Shown here: positions 7,860 through 16,469 of the stretch, piece after piece
Layout: each line of letters begins with the position of its first letter
Numbering within the stretch: the first letter of the stretch is position 1
Assembly: GCF_005280275.1 (NCBI RefSeq)
Contig: NZ_CP040022.1
Span: 310,001 to 374,000 of the forward strand
Source: Salinivibrio kushneri
GTDB lineage: Bacteria > Pseudomonadota > Gammaproteobacteria > Enterobacterales > Vibrionaceae
Length of the DNA stretch: 64,000 nucleotides
Reading direction: 5' to 3'
Made by a program: the position numbers and the translations under genes
The notes under the pieces: generated by a model
The model's input: the letters and a program-made list of their open reading frames with translations, nothing else
The model's database searches: none
Told to the model about the DNA's origin: nothing

Positions 7860-8804
7860 TTAACTCGCCACAACTTGGCGTAAACGCTCCTGCACCACAT
7901 TAACCAACAGGTCGGGCTGGAATTTAGAGATAAACTGATTACAGCCCACTTTCTCAACCATTGCCTCATTGAAGCTCCCGCTTAGTGAGGTGTTCAGTGC
8001 AATGTACAAATCACTCATCCGGCTATCAGAGCGCACTTCATGCGTCAGTTTATAACCGTCCATTTCCGGCATTTCCGCGTCAGTGATCATCAGCAAAATT
8101 TCGTCACTCACGTTTTTACCTTCATCGCACCAACTCTTCAGCAAATGCAGTGCTTCCGCACCATTTTTTTTAATGATGCACTCGACACCAAACTGCGACA
8201 AGGTTTCACTAACCTGCGCCCGCGCCGTCGATGAGTCATCAACAACCAGGACTCGCTGTCCCGCCATATAAGGGGTCAAGTGGGGGTCGAGGACATCTTC
8301 AGAAACGCCAACCTCGTACGCCACAATCTCTGCCAGTACTTTTTCCACATCGACAATTTCCACTAAACGCGTTTGCCCGTCAAAGTCTTGGCGAGTAATG
8401 GCCGTTAAGTAATTATTGCGCCCTGAACTGGAAGGCGGCTCCATGATCTCATCCCAGCCCATGTTTTTGATATTGATCACCTGCCCAACGAGGAATGCTT
8501 GGATAGTGCGGTTATATTCAGTCACGATAACGTTACATTCATCCGACATGCCTATCGAGCCCATGCCGATGGACTGGCGTAGGTCAATCACCGGAATAGA
8601 TTTGCCACGAATCATGGCAACGCCACGAATATTAGGATGCGATCCCGGCATTTGGCTGAGCTTTGGCACTTTAATGACTTCACGTACTTTAAACACGTTG
8701 ATGGCAAAAGGTTGGGTAGAGCCAAGGTAAAACATTAAAAGTTCGAGGCGGTTTTCACCCACCAATCGTGTCCGCGAATCTACCGAATCTAAAATATTGG
8801 TCAT
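7860..8804 (-). CDS. cheV: chemotaxis protein CheV (CheW-REC)
   Basis: A 314-residue coupling protein. The N-terminal CheW-like domain (about 20-165) shows the family pattern in INVFKVREVIKVP, PNIRGVAMIRGKSIPVIDL and YLTAITRQDFDGQTRLVEIVDVEKVL. The C-terminal receiver domain (about 185-312) has the acidic pocket DD in VLVVDDSS, the phospho-acceptor Asp in MITDAEMPEMDGYKL and the conserved Lys in FISKF. CheV links chemoreceptors to CheA and adapts signalling when phosphorylated. It is divergent from a second cheV at 9234, and a chemoreceptor is encoded at 34.8-36.4 kb. Confidence 0.92.
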   Translation of the reverse strand: MTNILDSVDSRTRLVGENRLELLMFYLGSTQPFAINVFKVREVIKVPKLSQMPGSHPNIRGVAMIRGKSIPVIDLRQSIGMGSIGMSDECNVIVTEYNRTIQAFLVGQVINIKNMGWDEIMEPPSSSGRNNYLTAITRQDFDGQTRLVEIVDVEKVLAEIVAYEVGVSEDVLDPHLTPYMAGQRVLVVDDSSTARAQVSETLSQFGVECIIKKNGAEALHLLKSWCDEGKNVSDEILLMITDAEMPEMDGYKLTHEVRSDSRMSDLYIALNTSLSGSFNEAMVEKVGCNQFISKFQPDLLVNVVQERLRQVVAS

Positions 8805-9233
8805 AGTTCACTCAACCGTCGTGTTACTGCTCATTCGCATTTATCCGGACACGTAAACCCTTGCTAACGTGCCTCAATGTTGGGGGCTTTTGTGTCGCGT
8901 TGCACTGTGACTTCACGTCCCGTGACAAAAAGCGTGTGTCATTCTTATTTTAGGTAAGATACAGCCACAGGCAACCTCTTTGCGTAAGGTGACGCCTAAA
9001 TGACTGGCTCACTGAGTCTATATCTTTCGCTATCTTAGCAAAAGGCATGGCTTAAAAGCGTGGTATACACCACGTTTAAATGAGACTATCAATAAGTTTC
9101 AAATGTGAGACAATAGCAGGCAAAAGTTTTATCTTTTCGCCCGTTAGCCCTATCCTTGGGGGTAAGAATAGGTGATCAAAGACAACATTGTTACCATACT
9201 CAAAAGAATGACGATAACACGCAGAGTGATGCT
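8805..9233. other. divergent promoter region between two cheV genes, with an inverted repeat
   Basis: No gene is evident in these 429 bases. An inverted repeat, CGTGGT-ATAC-ACCACG, lies at 9059-9074, near the middle; it resembles a transcription-factor operator rather than a terminator because no proper T-run follows. I could not pick a convincing sigma-70 or sigma-28 promoter by eye. Confidence 0.4.
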
Positions 9234-10163
9234 ATGAAGAGCAAAGCGAATCAAGCACAAGGCATGTTGATGTTCCGCCTCACCGCCACCCAATCTTTCG
9301 CGATTGGGACGCTAAAGGTACGAGAAATCATCCCCTTTCAGCCGCTCACGGATTTGCCGGGATCTCACCCAACGGTGATCGGAACCACTAGCTTCCGTGG
9401 CATCGCCACCCCTGTCATTGATATGGCAAAAGCGATTGGCTACAAACCCGTTGCTAAGTCAGAATGGGAGTCTTGCTACATTATCGTGACCGACTGTCAG
9501 CGTCGGGTGATGGGCTTTTTGGTACGTGGTATCGATAAAATCAGCGAGTGCGACTGGCGCTCTATTTCCGAGCCCCCTGAAACCTTGGGAACACGTGCTT
9601 TTTTAACCGGGGTGATGCACATCGACGATAAGCTGGTACAGCTTCTCGATGTGGAGTACATCATGGAACACATTTTCCCCTCTGCGCCTGATAAATTACA
9701 CCCCATCCTGGCTGACGTGGATCGTGAAAAGCTTAAACCGATGAATATCCTCTTGGTCGATGATTCACTGACCGCTAGGCGACAGCTTTCAGAGGCACTC
9801 GACAGTATCAATATTCCTTACTTTGTCACCAACAATGGCCTAGAAGCGCTGCAAATGATGAAAAATGCCGCCTCTGCAGGCAAGCCATTTGATATCATTG
9901 TCAGCGATATCGAAATGCCTGGGATTGATGGCTATGAGTTAGCGTTTGAAATCCGCAGCGATGATAAACTCGCCGAGGCGTATCTTATCCTCCATACCTC
10001 ATTATCGAGTGATATCAGTGTTGATCGTGCGAAACAAGTCGGGGCGCACGAAGCACTAACGAAATTCGATGCCACTGAGCTGGTACAGGCCATGTTGCGC
10101 GGCGCAATGATGAAAACATCCGGCTCATCGGTCAAGCTCGAAGGCAGTCCAACCGATTACTAA
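9234..10163 (+). CDS. cheV: chemotaxis protein CheV, second copy
   Basis: The ATG at 9234 (309 residues) is preferred over a TTG at 9156 because the CheW domain starts right after it (GMLMFRLTATQSFAIG). CheW-like domain about 10-160, with THPTVIGTTSFRGIATPVID in the place of the ligand-facing loop. Receiver domain about 180-300, with VDDS, phospho-acceptor in VSDIEMPGIDGYEL and Lys in LTKFD. It differs considerably from the cheV at 7860, so this is not a recent duplication. Multiple CheV proteins are usual in Vibrionaceae, where they couple different receptor sets. It is monocistronic, with 276 featureless bases after it. Confidence 0.92.
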   Translation: MKSKANQAQGMLMFRLTATQSFAIGTLKVREIIPFQPLTDLPGSHPTVIGTTSFRGIATPVIDMAKAIGYKPVAKSEWESCYIIVTDCQRRVMGFLVRGIDKISECDWRSISEPPETLGTRAFLTGVMHIDDKLVQLLDVEYIMEHIFPSAPDKLHPILADVDREKLKPMNILLVDDSLTARRQLSEALDSINIPYFVTNNGLEALQMMKNAASAGKPFDIIVSDIEMPGIDGYELAFEIRSDDKLAEAYLILHTSLSSDISVDRAKQVGAHEALTKFDATELVQAMLRGAMMKTSGSSVKLEGSPTDY

Positions 10164-10439
10164 GGGTATGACCGCATTATCGGTGAGCCTTGATATGTGT
10201 CATGACACTGTCAATGCTCACCTGTTATCGTTGCCACCATCAATTAGCGAAGAAGGTAGGGTGACGGTTTAGCCAGCTAAATGGGGTTGTTGATAAACAG
10301 GCCTCACCATGTCTTTTCTTCACCCGCCTGTTTGATTCAAGTGTTTAAAAACTCCCCACTTCAAGCGCAAAAAGACTGGGTTTGCCGCAGCGCTTGTGGT
10401 TTAATTTTTTCATACTTCAAAAAATAGAAGGCGACTACT

Positions 10440-10745
10440 ATGACCAGCGTATACGAGATTGTTAAGCACTCACGACAAAAGAACAAATTGAAGCGCGAAA
10501 TCCAGGACAATGACAAGAAAATCCGCGACAACCAAAAGCGGGTGGTGTTGTTAGAAAACTTGCTCGACTACATCCAGCCTGAGATGTCGTATGAAGAAAT
10601 CGTTGAGATCATCAAAAACATGAAAGGCGATTATGAAGATCGCGTTGATGACCACATCATCAAAAATGCGGAGATCTCTAAGCAGCGCCGTGAAATCAGC
10701 CGCACTATCAAAGAGTTAACCAAGCAAAGTAAGAGCGGTAAGTAA
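10440..10745 (+). CDS. small charged coiled-coil protein of unknown function
   Basis: A 101-residue protein, highly charged (Lys, Glu, Asp, Arg) and predicted almost entirely helical, with heptad-like patterns in residues 14-45 and 70-95. No signal peptide, membrane segment or cysteine. An RBS-like AGAAGGCGA lies upstream of the ATG and a strong terminator follows at 10766, so it is a genuine monocistronic gene. I do not recognise the family. The length and helical hairpin appearance suggest a small cytoplasmic structural or adaptor protein. Confidence 0.7.
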   Translation: MTSVYEIVKHSRQKNKLKREIQDNDKKIRDNQKRVVLLENLLDYIQPEMSYEEIVEIIKNMKGDYEDRVDDHIIKNAEISKQRREISRTIKELTKQSKSGK

Positions 10746-10765
10746 TTCCGCGAGCACAAAACAAC

Positions 10766-10794
10766 AAAAGGTCTACGAGTCAGTAGACCTTTTT
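10766..10794 (+). terminator. Rho-independent terminator after the coiled-coil gene
   Basis: An 11-bp stem, AAAAGGTCTAC / GTAGACCTTTT, with a GAGTCA loop; the T-run is part of the 3' arm. The rest of the intergenic region up to 11117 carries the iutA promoter and Fur box. Confidence 0.85.
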
Positions 10795-10980
10795 GATACG
10801 CCTCCCAATGGCTTCCATCGCTTCCCCACACGAAAACGTCTGACCTCATTGATGCGCCACCGTATCTCTGAGCACTGATATCTATCAGAACAATCTTTAT
10901 TAATCCCTTACATTTACCACGCCTTTTATGCGTTTTTTTCAACAATTTAGGTGAAATGTGGCAATTCGGTTATCAATGTA

Positions 10981-11013
10981 TTGACATCGTTAGCAAAGAT
11001 CAATAATCATAAT
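10981..11013 (+). promoter_or_regulatory. probable sigma-70 promoter of the IutA-type receptor gene
   Basis: A perfect -35 box, TTGACA, occupies 10981-10986. The best -10 candidate at normal spacing is AATCAT at 11005-11010 (18-base spacer), with CATAAT slightly further at 11008. The start-proximal part overlaps the Fur box at 11013, the usual arrangement for iron repression. Confidence 0.55.
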
Positions 11014-11027
11014 GATATCCATTATCA
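11013..11027 (+). promoter_or_regulatory. Fur box upstream of the IutA-type receptor
   Basis: The 15-mer TGATATCCATTATCA matches 12 of the 14 defined positions of the 7-1-7 Fur consensus TGATAATNATTATCA. It sits about 90 bases before the receptor start and just downstream of a TTGACA -35 box. Iron-dependent repression of the receptor is the natural reading. Confidence 0.8.
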
Positions 11028-11117
11028 TTTGATTTTGGAATTAAGGTAGTGACGAAGAAGTACTGCAGGGACGCAGCCTCATCATGCCCTGCAGGGTTGT
11101 GACGTATAAGGATAATT

Positions 11118-13295
11118 ATGAACACCATAAAAGCAGTCGGCTTTTCACTCTCGCCGCTGGCGTTAGTGATCAGCGCCCATCTCGCCCATGCCGCTCCTTC
11201 TGCGGCCAATACCGAAACCATCATTGTAACCGGTAGTAAGATTCAAACGACCATCGCCGATTCCGCCAGCACCAACTGGGTGATCACCAATGAAGAGTTA
11301 ACCCGTGAAATTCAAGGCGGTGAGTCATTAAAAGGCGCGCTCGGGAAGCTGATCCCAAGCTTTGACTTTGGCAGCACCAACGCACGCACCAACGCCTCAC
11401 AGAATTTACGTGGCCGCAGCGCGCAGATCATGATTGATGGCGTTGCTCTGAATGCCGCTCGCACCATCAGCCGCCAGCTGGATAGTATCGACCCCTTTAA
11501 TGTTGCGCGTGTTGAGGTACTGTCAGGCGCAACCTCCATTTATGGCGCAGGCGCAACCGGCGGTATTATCAATATCATCACCAAACGCGGTGAAGCAGGC
11601 GATGCGCAACTCGAGGTGCAGACTGGCGTCACCACTGGGTTTAACAACAGCGACGATCTCACCAAGCAAGCCGCGATCGCGGTCTCCGGCGGCAGTGATA
11701 GCTTGCAAGGGCGCTTATCCGTCGCGTATGAAGGTAAAGGTGCGGCCTACGACGGCAATGGCGATCCTATCCTGCCCGATGTGACCCAAACCGATACCCA
11801 ATTCAATGACAGCATTGATGTGATGGGTAGCCTCGATTATCGCCCAGATGACGAACAGCACCTTTCCCTAACCGCGCAATACTATGACAGTCAGCAGGAT
11901 ACGGATTATGGGATTGATTACGGGCCTATGTTTGCGGGGCTTCAAGATGACTCTCTGATTAAACGCTCAGATGGACTCCAACTGGATGAGCAACCCTTTA
12001 CTGAGCGCATGATGCTAAACGCTCAATATAGTCACGCTAATGTCTTTAACCATGCTTTACTGGCGCAGGCTTATTATCGTAAAGAAACATTTGGGTTCTT
12101 CCCGTTTCCAATAAGAAAACTTAATTTCAGCCACTTAGGCGCCTCTGAGCAAAGCAATCAGGTACTAGGAACTAAGATATTATTAGAAAAGTCGTTAGAT
12201 AATTTGACATTAAACTATGGTATCGATCTTAGCCAAGAAAAGTTTGACGCATTTCAGCGGATCTACGAGCAGGCTGCAAGTCTAGAAAGTAACGGACTCA
12301 CATTTAAGCATCTAGGCAATGTTGGGCGTTACCCTGATTTTACGACTCAAAACGCAGGCATTTTTGCGCAAGCGGATTGGGCCATCAACGATAAGCTGAA
12401 TGCCTTTGCCGGATTACGCTACCAGTACACCAAATATAAAGGCGATGACTTTATCGGTTTTGCAGAGCAAGCGAAAATACTCGTTGGTGCACTCAACAGT
12501 GCGGATACTATCCCCGGTGGCACGACGGATAAAGATATTTGGCTCGCGAATGCGGGACTCAAGTATGACCTGACCGATAACCAACAAGTATGGGCCAATT
12601 TTAGTCAAGGCTTTAATATGCCGGACCCAGGTAAATTCTACGGCAAAGGCAAATATTCAGGCGGCACCCTCACCAGTAGTGTGAGTGTTCAGAACACGGA
12701 GCTGGATGGTGCTAAAACTAACTCCTTTGAACTTGGCTGGCGCACCCAGCAACAAGACTACAATGCTCAGCTAGCCGCCTACTATTCACTCTCAGATAAG
12801 ACCTATAAATACAACGATACCGATTTAGAATTAAACAGTAATAAAAAACGTATTTATGGTTTGGAAGGACAGATTAAATACTACCTTACTGATGCTTGGT
12901 ATAGCCGCGCACAGGGTCACTTAGTGCAAAGCGAAGTGAAAGACCAAGGTAGTTGGGACGATCTCACTATCGAAAACGCCAGCCCTTCTACCGCGATGGC
13001 GGCAGTAGGTTACGATAACTTCGATTGGGGCACCGAGCTCAATCTACAACACGTTGGCGATCTGTCTGATGAAGATGGAGACCAACTAGAAGGCTATGAA
13101 CTAGTCGGCCTCAATGGTTACTACACCTTACCAATAGGCCAAATCAACTTTGGTATCCAAAATTTACTCGACGAACAGTATCAAACCATTTGGAGTCAAA
13201 AAGCACAAAAGACCTATGGCTCTGGATTAGCCGAACTATTCAACTACGCCGGTGTCGGCCGTACCTTTAGCTTGAGCTACAGCGCCACGTTCTAA
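11118..13295 (+). CDS. iutA: TonB-dependent ferric-siderophore receptor, IutA (aerobactin receptor) type
   Basis: A 725-residue outer-membrane receptor. Signal peptide to about residue 26 (AHA/APS), TonB box region around TETIIVTGS, plug domain about 45-165, then a 22-strand barrel ending in the C-terminal Phe of SYSATF. It follows E. coli IutA closely as I recall it: QGGESLKGALGKLIP, NLRGRSAQIMIDGVALN, RQLDSIDPFNVARVEV, GGIINIITKRGE, and late PDPGKFYGKG and RIYGLEGQI. It should import ferric aerobactin or a similar hydroxamate-citrate siderophore, powered by a TonB complex such as that at 62.7-64.0 kb. A Fur box precedes it and a terminator at 13310 follows. No aerobactin synthesis gene is in the window, which fits use of siderophores made by others, although such genes could lie elsewhere. 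Confidence 0.85.
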   Translation: MNTIKAVGFSLSPLALVISAHLAHAAPSAANTETIIVTGSKIQTTIADSASTNWVITNEELTREIQGGESLKGALGKLIPSFDFGSTNARTNASQNLRGRSAQIMIDGVALNAARTISRQLDSIDPFNVARVEVLSGATSIYGAGATGGIINIITKRGEAGDAQLEVQTGVTTGFNNSDDLTKQAAIAVSGGSDSLQGRLSVAYEGKGAAYDGNGDPILPDVTQTDTQFNDSIDVMGSLDYRPDDEQHLSLTAQYYDSQQDTDYGIDYGPMFAGLQDDSLIKRSDGLQLDEQPFTERMMLNAQYSHANVFNHALLAQAYYRKETFGFFPFPIRKLNFSHLGASEQSNQVLGTKILLEKSLDNLTLNYGIDLSQEKFDAFQRIYEQAASLESNGLTFKHLGNVGRYPDFTTQNAGIFAQADWAINDKLNAFAGLRYQYTKYKGDDFIGFAEQAKILVGALNSADTIPGGTTDKDIWLANAGLKYDLTDNQQVWANFSQGFNMPDPGKFYGKGKYSGGTLTSSVSVQNTELDGAKTNSFELGWRTQQQDYNAQLAAYYSLSDKTYKYNDTDLELNSNKKRIYGLEGQIKYYLTDAWYSRAQGHLVQSEVKDQGSWDDLTIENASPSTAMAAVGYDNFDWGTELNLQHVGDLSDEDGDQLEGYELVGLNGYYTLPIGQINFGIQNLLDEQYQTIWSQKAQKTYGSGLAELFNYAGVGRTFSLSYSATF

Positions 13296-13309
13296 TTATG
13301 TTCCTTTTC

Positions 13310-13337
13310 GCGCCCAGTCCTCGCTGGGCGCCTTTTC
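13310..13337 (+). terminator. Rho-independent terminator after the receptor gene
   Basis: An 8-bp GC-rich stem, GCGCCCAG / CTGGGCGC (13310-13317 and 13324-13331), followed by CTTTTCT. It may be leaky, letting some transcription reach the MFS gene 66 bases further on. Confidence 0.75.
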
Positions 13338-13402
13338 TCCCAATGTGTTTCAACCATAGTTGCACCACAACATTGCCCAGTAAGCCGTGTCTGTAAGGAG
13401 TT

Positions 13403-14605
13403 GTGATGACACACCCTAAAAGCGCGACACAAACCGCCAGGTGGCAACCGATCACTTTGACCTTGATTGCGGCTTTGATGGGCATCGGTCAGAACGGACT
13501 CTTGGTCTCACTCCCCCTGCTGGTAGCGCTAGGTGGCTTTTCACTGTCTACATGGGCAGTGATTATTGCCGTGGGGAGCGTGTTGTTTCTCCCCGCCGCG
13601 CCATTTTGGGGACGGATCAGCGACCAATATGGTCCTAAGTTTGTGGTCCTGCAAGCGCTAATCGGCATGGCGATTAGCTTCGCGTTATTGCTCGCAGCGA
13701 CACTGGGCGCACAGAGCAGCGCTAACCCATGGCCTTGGTTGGCGCTTGCGGTACTGGCTCGGGTGACCTACGGCTTAACGGTCGCAGGGATGGTGCCTGC
13801 TAATCAGCATTGGGCCGTGTTACTCGCCGGGGAAGCGCGCCGTATGCAAGCGATCACCTCCATTAGTATTGGCTTAAGCCTCGGCCGACTCGCTGGCCCA
13901 TTGATTGCCTCAGCCGTATTAGTGATCAGCCCCTACGCTTCACTGACGTTGATGCTACTGCTGCCCGTATTGGCGGCACTGGTTGTCAGTTTGATGCCTC
14001 ACTGCGCCGGTAAAAAGGACGAATCTCATTCATCCGCCAGTCTGTGGTTAGCGCCTAAAGCCATTTGGCCCTACATGGGTTACGGCCTTGCCGTATGTGC
14101 AGCGATTGCGCTGTTGCAATACAATCTCACCCCCATGCTCGATCACCTCACCGAATGGTCCGCTGATCATGTCAGCCAAGCCATCGGCTATTTACTGACG
14201 TTAAGCGGTATCGCCACCTTAGCCGTACAAGTGTTGGTGGTAAAAAGGCAGCGTCTGAGCACCGAGCGTATGCTAAGCATTGGCGCAATCAGTCTGGTGT
14301 CAGGCTACGCGATGCTATTGATGCCAAATTTTGCCGCGTTAGTGATGGCAATGCTGGTGATATCTGGCGCCTGCGCACTCCTTATCCCTGCCTATACCAG
14401 CCAAGCGATGCAACAACTTGACGATCAACCGGGAAAGGTCAGTGGTTATATTGCCATGGCCCATACACTGGGTTATGGACTCGCGTCCCTGCTAGCAACG
14501 CTCACGCTCAGTTATCCGCCACTGCCTACGGTCACCTGCATATTGCTTTCCTGCGTGGTTGCCATTGGGATATTTATTATCAAACCGCCCGCTCCGTCTT
14601 GCTAA
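13403..14605 (+). CDS. major facilitator superfamily transporter, possibly siderophore-linked
   Basis: A 400-residue inner-membrane protein with about 12 hydrophobic segments. The MFS motif between helices 2 and 3 is visible as FWGRISDQYGPK. The RBS AAGGAG lies before the ATG. It is the next gene after the iutA-type receptor on the same strand. MFS exporters or importers of siderophores often sit beside such receptors, so a role in siderophore export or in cytoplasmic import of a ferric complex is plausible, but nothing in the sequence fixes the substrate. A general drug-efflux role is the alternative. It is convergent with the REC-EAL gene. Confidence 0.8.
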   Translation: MMTHPKSATQTARWQPITLTLIAALMGIGQNGLLVSLPLLVALGGFSLSTWAVIIAVGSVLFLPAAPFWGRISDQYGPKFVVLQALIGMAISFALLLAATLGAQSSANPWPWLALAVLARVTYGLTVAGMVPANQHWAVLLAGEARRMQAITSISIGLSLGRLAGPLIASAVLVISPYASLTLMLLLPVLAALVVSLMPHCAGKKDESHSSASLWLAPKAIWPYMGYGLAVCAAIALLQYNLTPMLDHLTEWSADHVSQAIGYLLTLSGIATLAVQVLVVKRQRLSTERMLSIGAISLVSGYAMLLMPNFAALVMAMLVISGACALLIPAYTSQAMQQLDDQPGKVSGYIAMAHTLGYGLASLLATLTLSYPPLPTVTCILLSCVVAIGIFIIKPPAPSC

Positions 14606-14625
14606 CTCAGCTCTCTTAGCAAGCT

Positions 14626-14660
14626 TTCGCTGCTCGTGCGTCCTATCTCTAGGCAGCGAA
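14626..14660. other. weak inverted repeat between convergent genes
   Basis: Arms TTCGCTGC (14626-14633) and GCAGCGAA (14653-14660) with a 19-base loop lie between the MFS gene and the convergent REC-EAL gene. There is no T-run, so termination is doubtful. Confidence 0.3.
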
Positions 14661-14666
14661 TAATGC

Positions 14667-16304
14667 TTAATCACTGCCGCCAAGCTTGGTAGGGCATGTT
14701 TTTGACTTAAACGTCGCCAAAAACTCAAGAAGACGACTTCGACGGAGCGGCGCACCAATGACATGGCCTTGCACACGCGTGCAGCCTTTTTCTCTCAAAA
14801 CGTCGATTTGGTTTTGATTCTCGACCCACTCAGCGACCAACTCTATATTGAGTAAGGTCGCACTCTGGCAAATTGATGACAAGATCACTTCATCCGTTTC
14901 ACTCTGACCGATATGACGGACAAAGCGACCATCAATTTTTATCACGTCAAAAGGTAACTCACACATGGACTCAAAGCCGGCAAAGCCGGTACCAAAATCA
15001 TCTAACGCACAGGAAATACCGAGTGATTTCAACTGCTCCATTTGTTGGTGAGCATGCGTAAAATTATGAACCTTCTCGGTTTCGACCAACTCAACCTCAA
15101 GTTGCGGAACGTCATCTGGATAGTGAGGCAAAAGGAGATGAATCACACCGACTACAAATCCAGTCTCCAACTGCCGAGCCGTCACATTGACACTGATGGT
15201 TTTGGTATTGTCTGCTTGGCGTAACAGATGAATCGCTTCCAGTGCTTGTTCAAACATCACGGTGGTTAACACGTCTTCGAGCTGGTATCGACTCAACAAA
15301 GGCAAAAATTCAGCAGGGGGTTGATAACCGCCCGATTCGAGTCGACGTCTCACCAGTGCTTCAAAGCCATCAATGTCGTCGGTCATAATATTCAATTGTG
15401 GTTGAAAGAATGCCTCGAAGTGTTTGGCTTCAATATCACGAATCAAGGTGCGCAACGTGGCGTCGTCTTGATGCTCATTGGGACAGGGAAGCCAGTAGTG
15501 CACATCGTAAAGCGGAATTTTTTTCGCTTTACGCGCCTGAATCGTCTCGAAGGATATCTCCTGCCAAGAGCGAAGTGCGCTAACCATCAATTGTGTCGGC
15601 AGTGCTTTTGTCTCCCTTGCACAGTTCAAGCGCTCAATCAATGCATTTAACAAACGATGACCTGCCGACGAGTAAGCCAATACCCCTACGAACTTATCTG
15701 CGACGCGGTACCAGTTAAACTCCGCTATTTGCTCAAGGAGCTCACTCAGACGCCGTAACTGATGATTCCCCGCTATCACCGACTGAGTTTCATTGATCGT
15801 GCTGGTTCCTTGACTATCAATAATCGCCACCAACCAGGGTGTTTTAACGTCTACCGCCATCCCCTGAATGCGCTGATTAAGGGCGTCTTGCGACAAACTT
15901 CTCGTCAGCGTGTCATGCGGAAAAGACGTATGCTTATTGCTCAAGAGCGTTTTAACCGTATTGCACAACACCTCGCGATCCCAGGGCTTGCTCACGTATT
16001 GGCTCAGTGCGCCGGCATTAATAGCCCGAGAAACGCCCGGCAGATCCGCGTGTCCAGATAACATGATGGTGGCAATATCAGGGTACCGTTGGTGAATATT
16101 AATCAGTAATTCGGCCCCGTCCATGTGCGGCATCCGATAATCGGAAATCACGAGACCAATGTGATGTTCAGATAAAATAGTCAGCGCCTGCTCGCCCGAT
16201 GCTGCCGTATGAATATGCGCCACAAAATGACGTAGCTCTCTCTTTAGCGCGCGCAAGATATGCGGCTCATCATCCACCAGTAGAATTTCCGTGTAGGCCA
16301 TCAT
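14667..16304 (-). CDS. response regulator with EAL output domain
   Basis: A 545-residue soluble protein. Receiver domain 1-125: acidic pair in LLVDDEP, phospho-acceptor in VISDYRMPHMDG, Lys in YVSKPWD. A middle region (about 140-265) looks like a GGDEF domain that has lost its signature (ADKFVGVLAY in that position). The EAL domain (about 285-535) retains FEALVRR, VNVTARQL, VELVETE, LDDFGTGF, VIKIDGRFV, VAEWVEN and VQGHVIG, so c-di-GMP phosphodiesterase activity is likely. It lies 165 bases downstream of a REC-HDOD gene on the same strand and the two probably form one signalling unit. The partner histidine kinase may be the orphan hybrid kinase at 19.0 kb, but that is inference. Confidence 0.9.
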   Translation of the reverse strand: MMAYTEILLVDDEPHILRALKRELRHFVAHIHTAASGEQALTILSEHHIGLVISDYRMPHMDGAELLINIHQRYPDIATIMLSGHADLPGVSRAINAGALSQYVSKPWDREVLCNTVKTLLSNKHTSFPHDTLTRSLSQDALNQRIQGMAVDVKTPWLVAIIDSQGTSTINETQSVIAGNHQLRRLSELLEQIAEFNWYRVADKFVGVLAYSSAGHRLLNALIERLNCARETKALPTQLMVSALRSWQEISFETIQARKAKKIPLYDVHYWLPCPNEHQDDATLRTLIRDIEAKHFEAFFQPQLNIMTDDIDGFEALVRRRLESGGYQPPAEFLPLLSRYQLEDVLTTVMFEQALEAIHLLRQADNTKTISVNVTARQLETGFVVGVIHLLLPHYPDDVPQLEVELVETEKVHNFTHAHQQMEQLKSLGISCALDDFGTGFAGFESMCELPFDVIKIDGRFVRHIGQSETDEVILSSICQSATLLNIELVAEWVENQNQIDVLREKGCTRVQGHVIGAPLRRSRLLEFLATFKSKTCPTKLGGSD

Positions 16305-16469
16305 GGGCTGCGGCCTCCTATCATCGCCTCATGGACTGGCGGGACATACGCTCAGCATGATTGCCCGAGTCGGGCAACACAATCGTCAATGTCGTTATCC
16401 TTCACGAGCCCCTTCCATGTTTATGCTACATGCACAGGAAAAACGCCGTCATATTACGATCTGACGCAC

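Noticed and set aside
9156-9233. N-terminal extension of the second CheV from TTG 9156
   Set aside because: No RBS and the added residues are not CheV-like.
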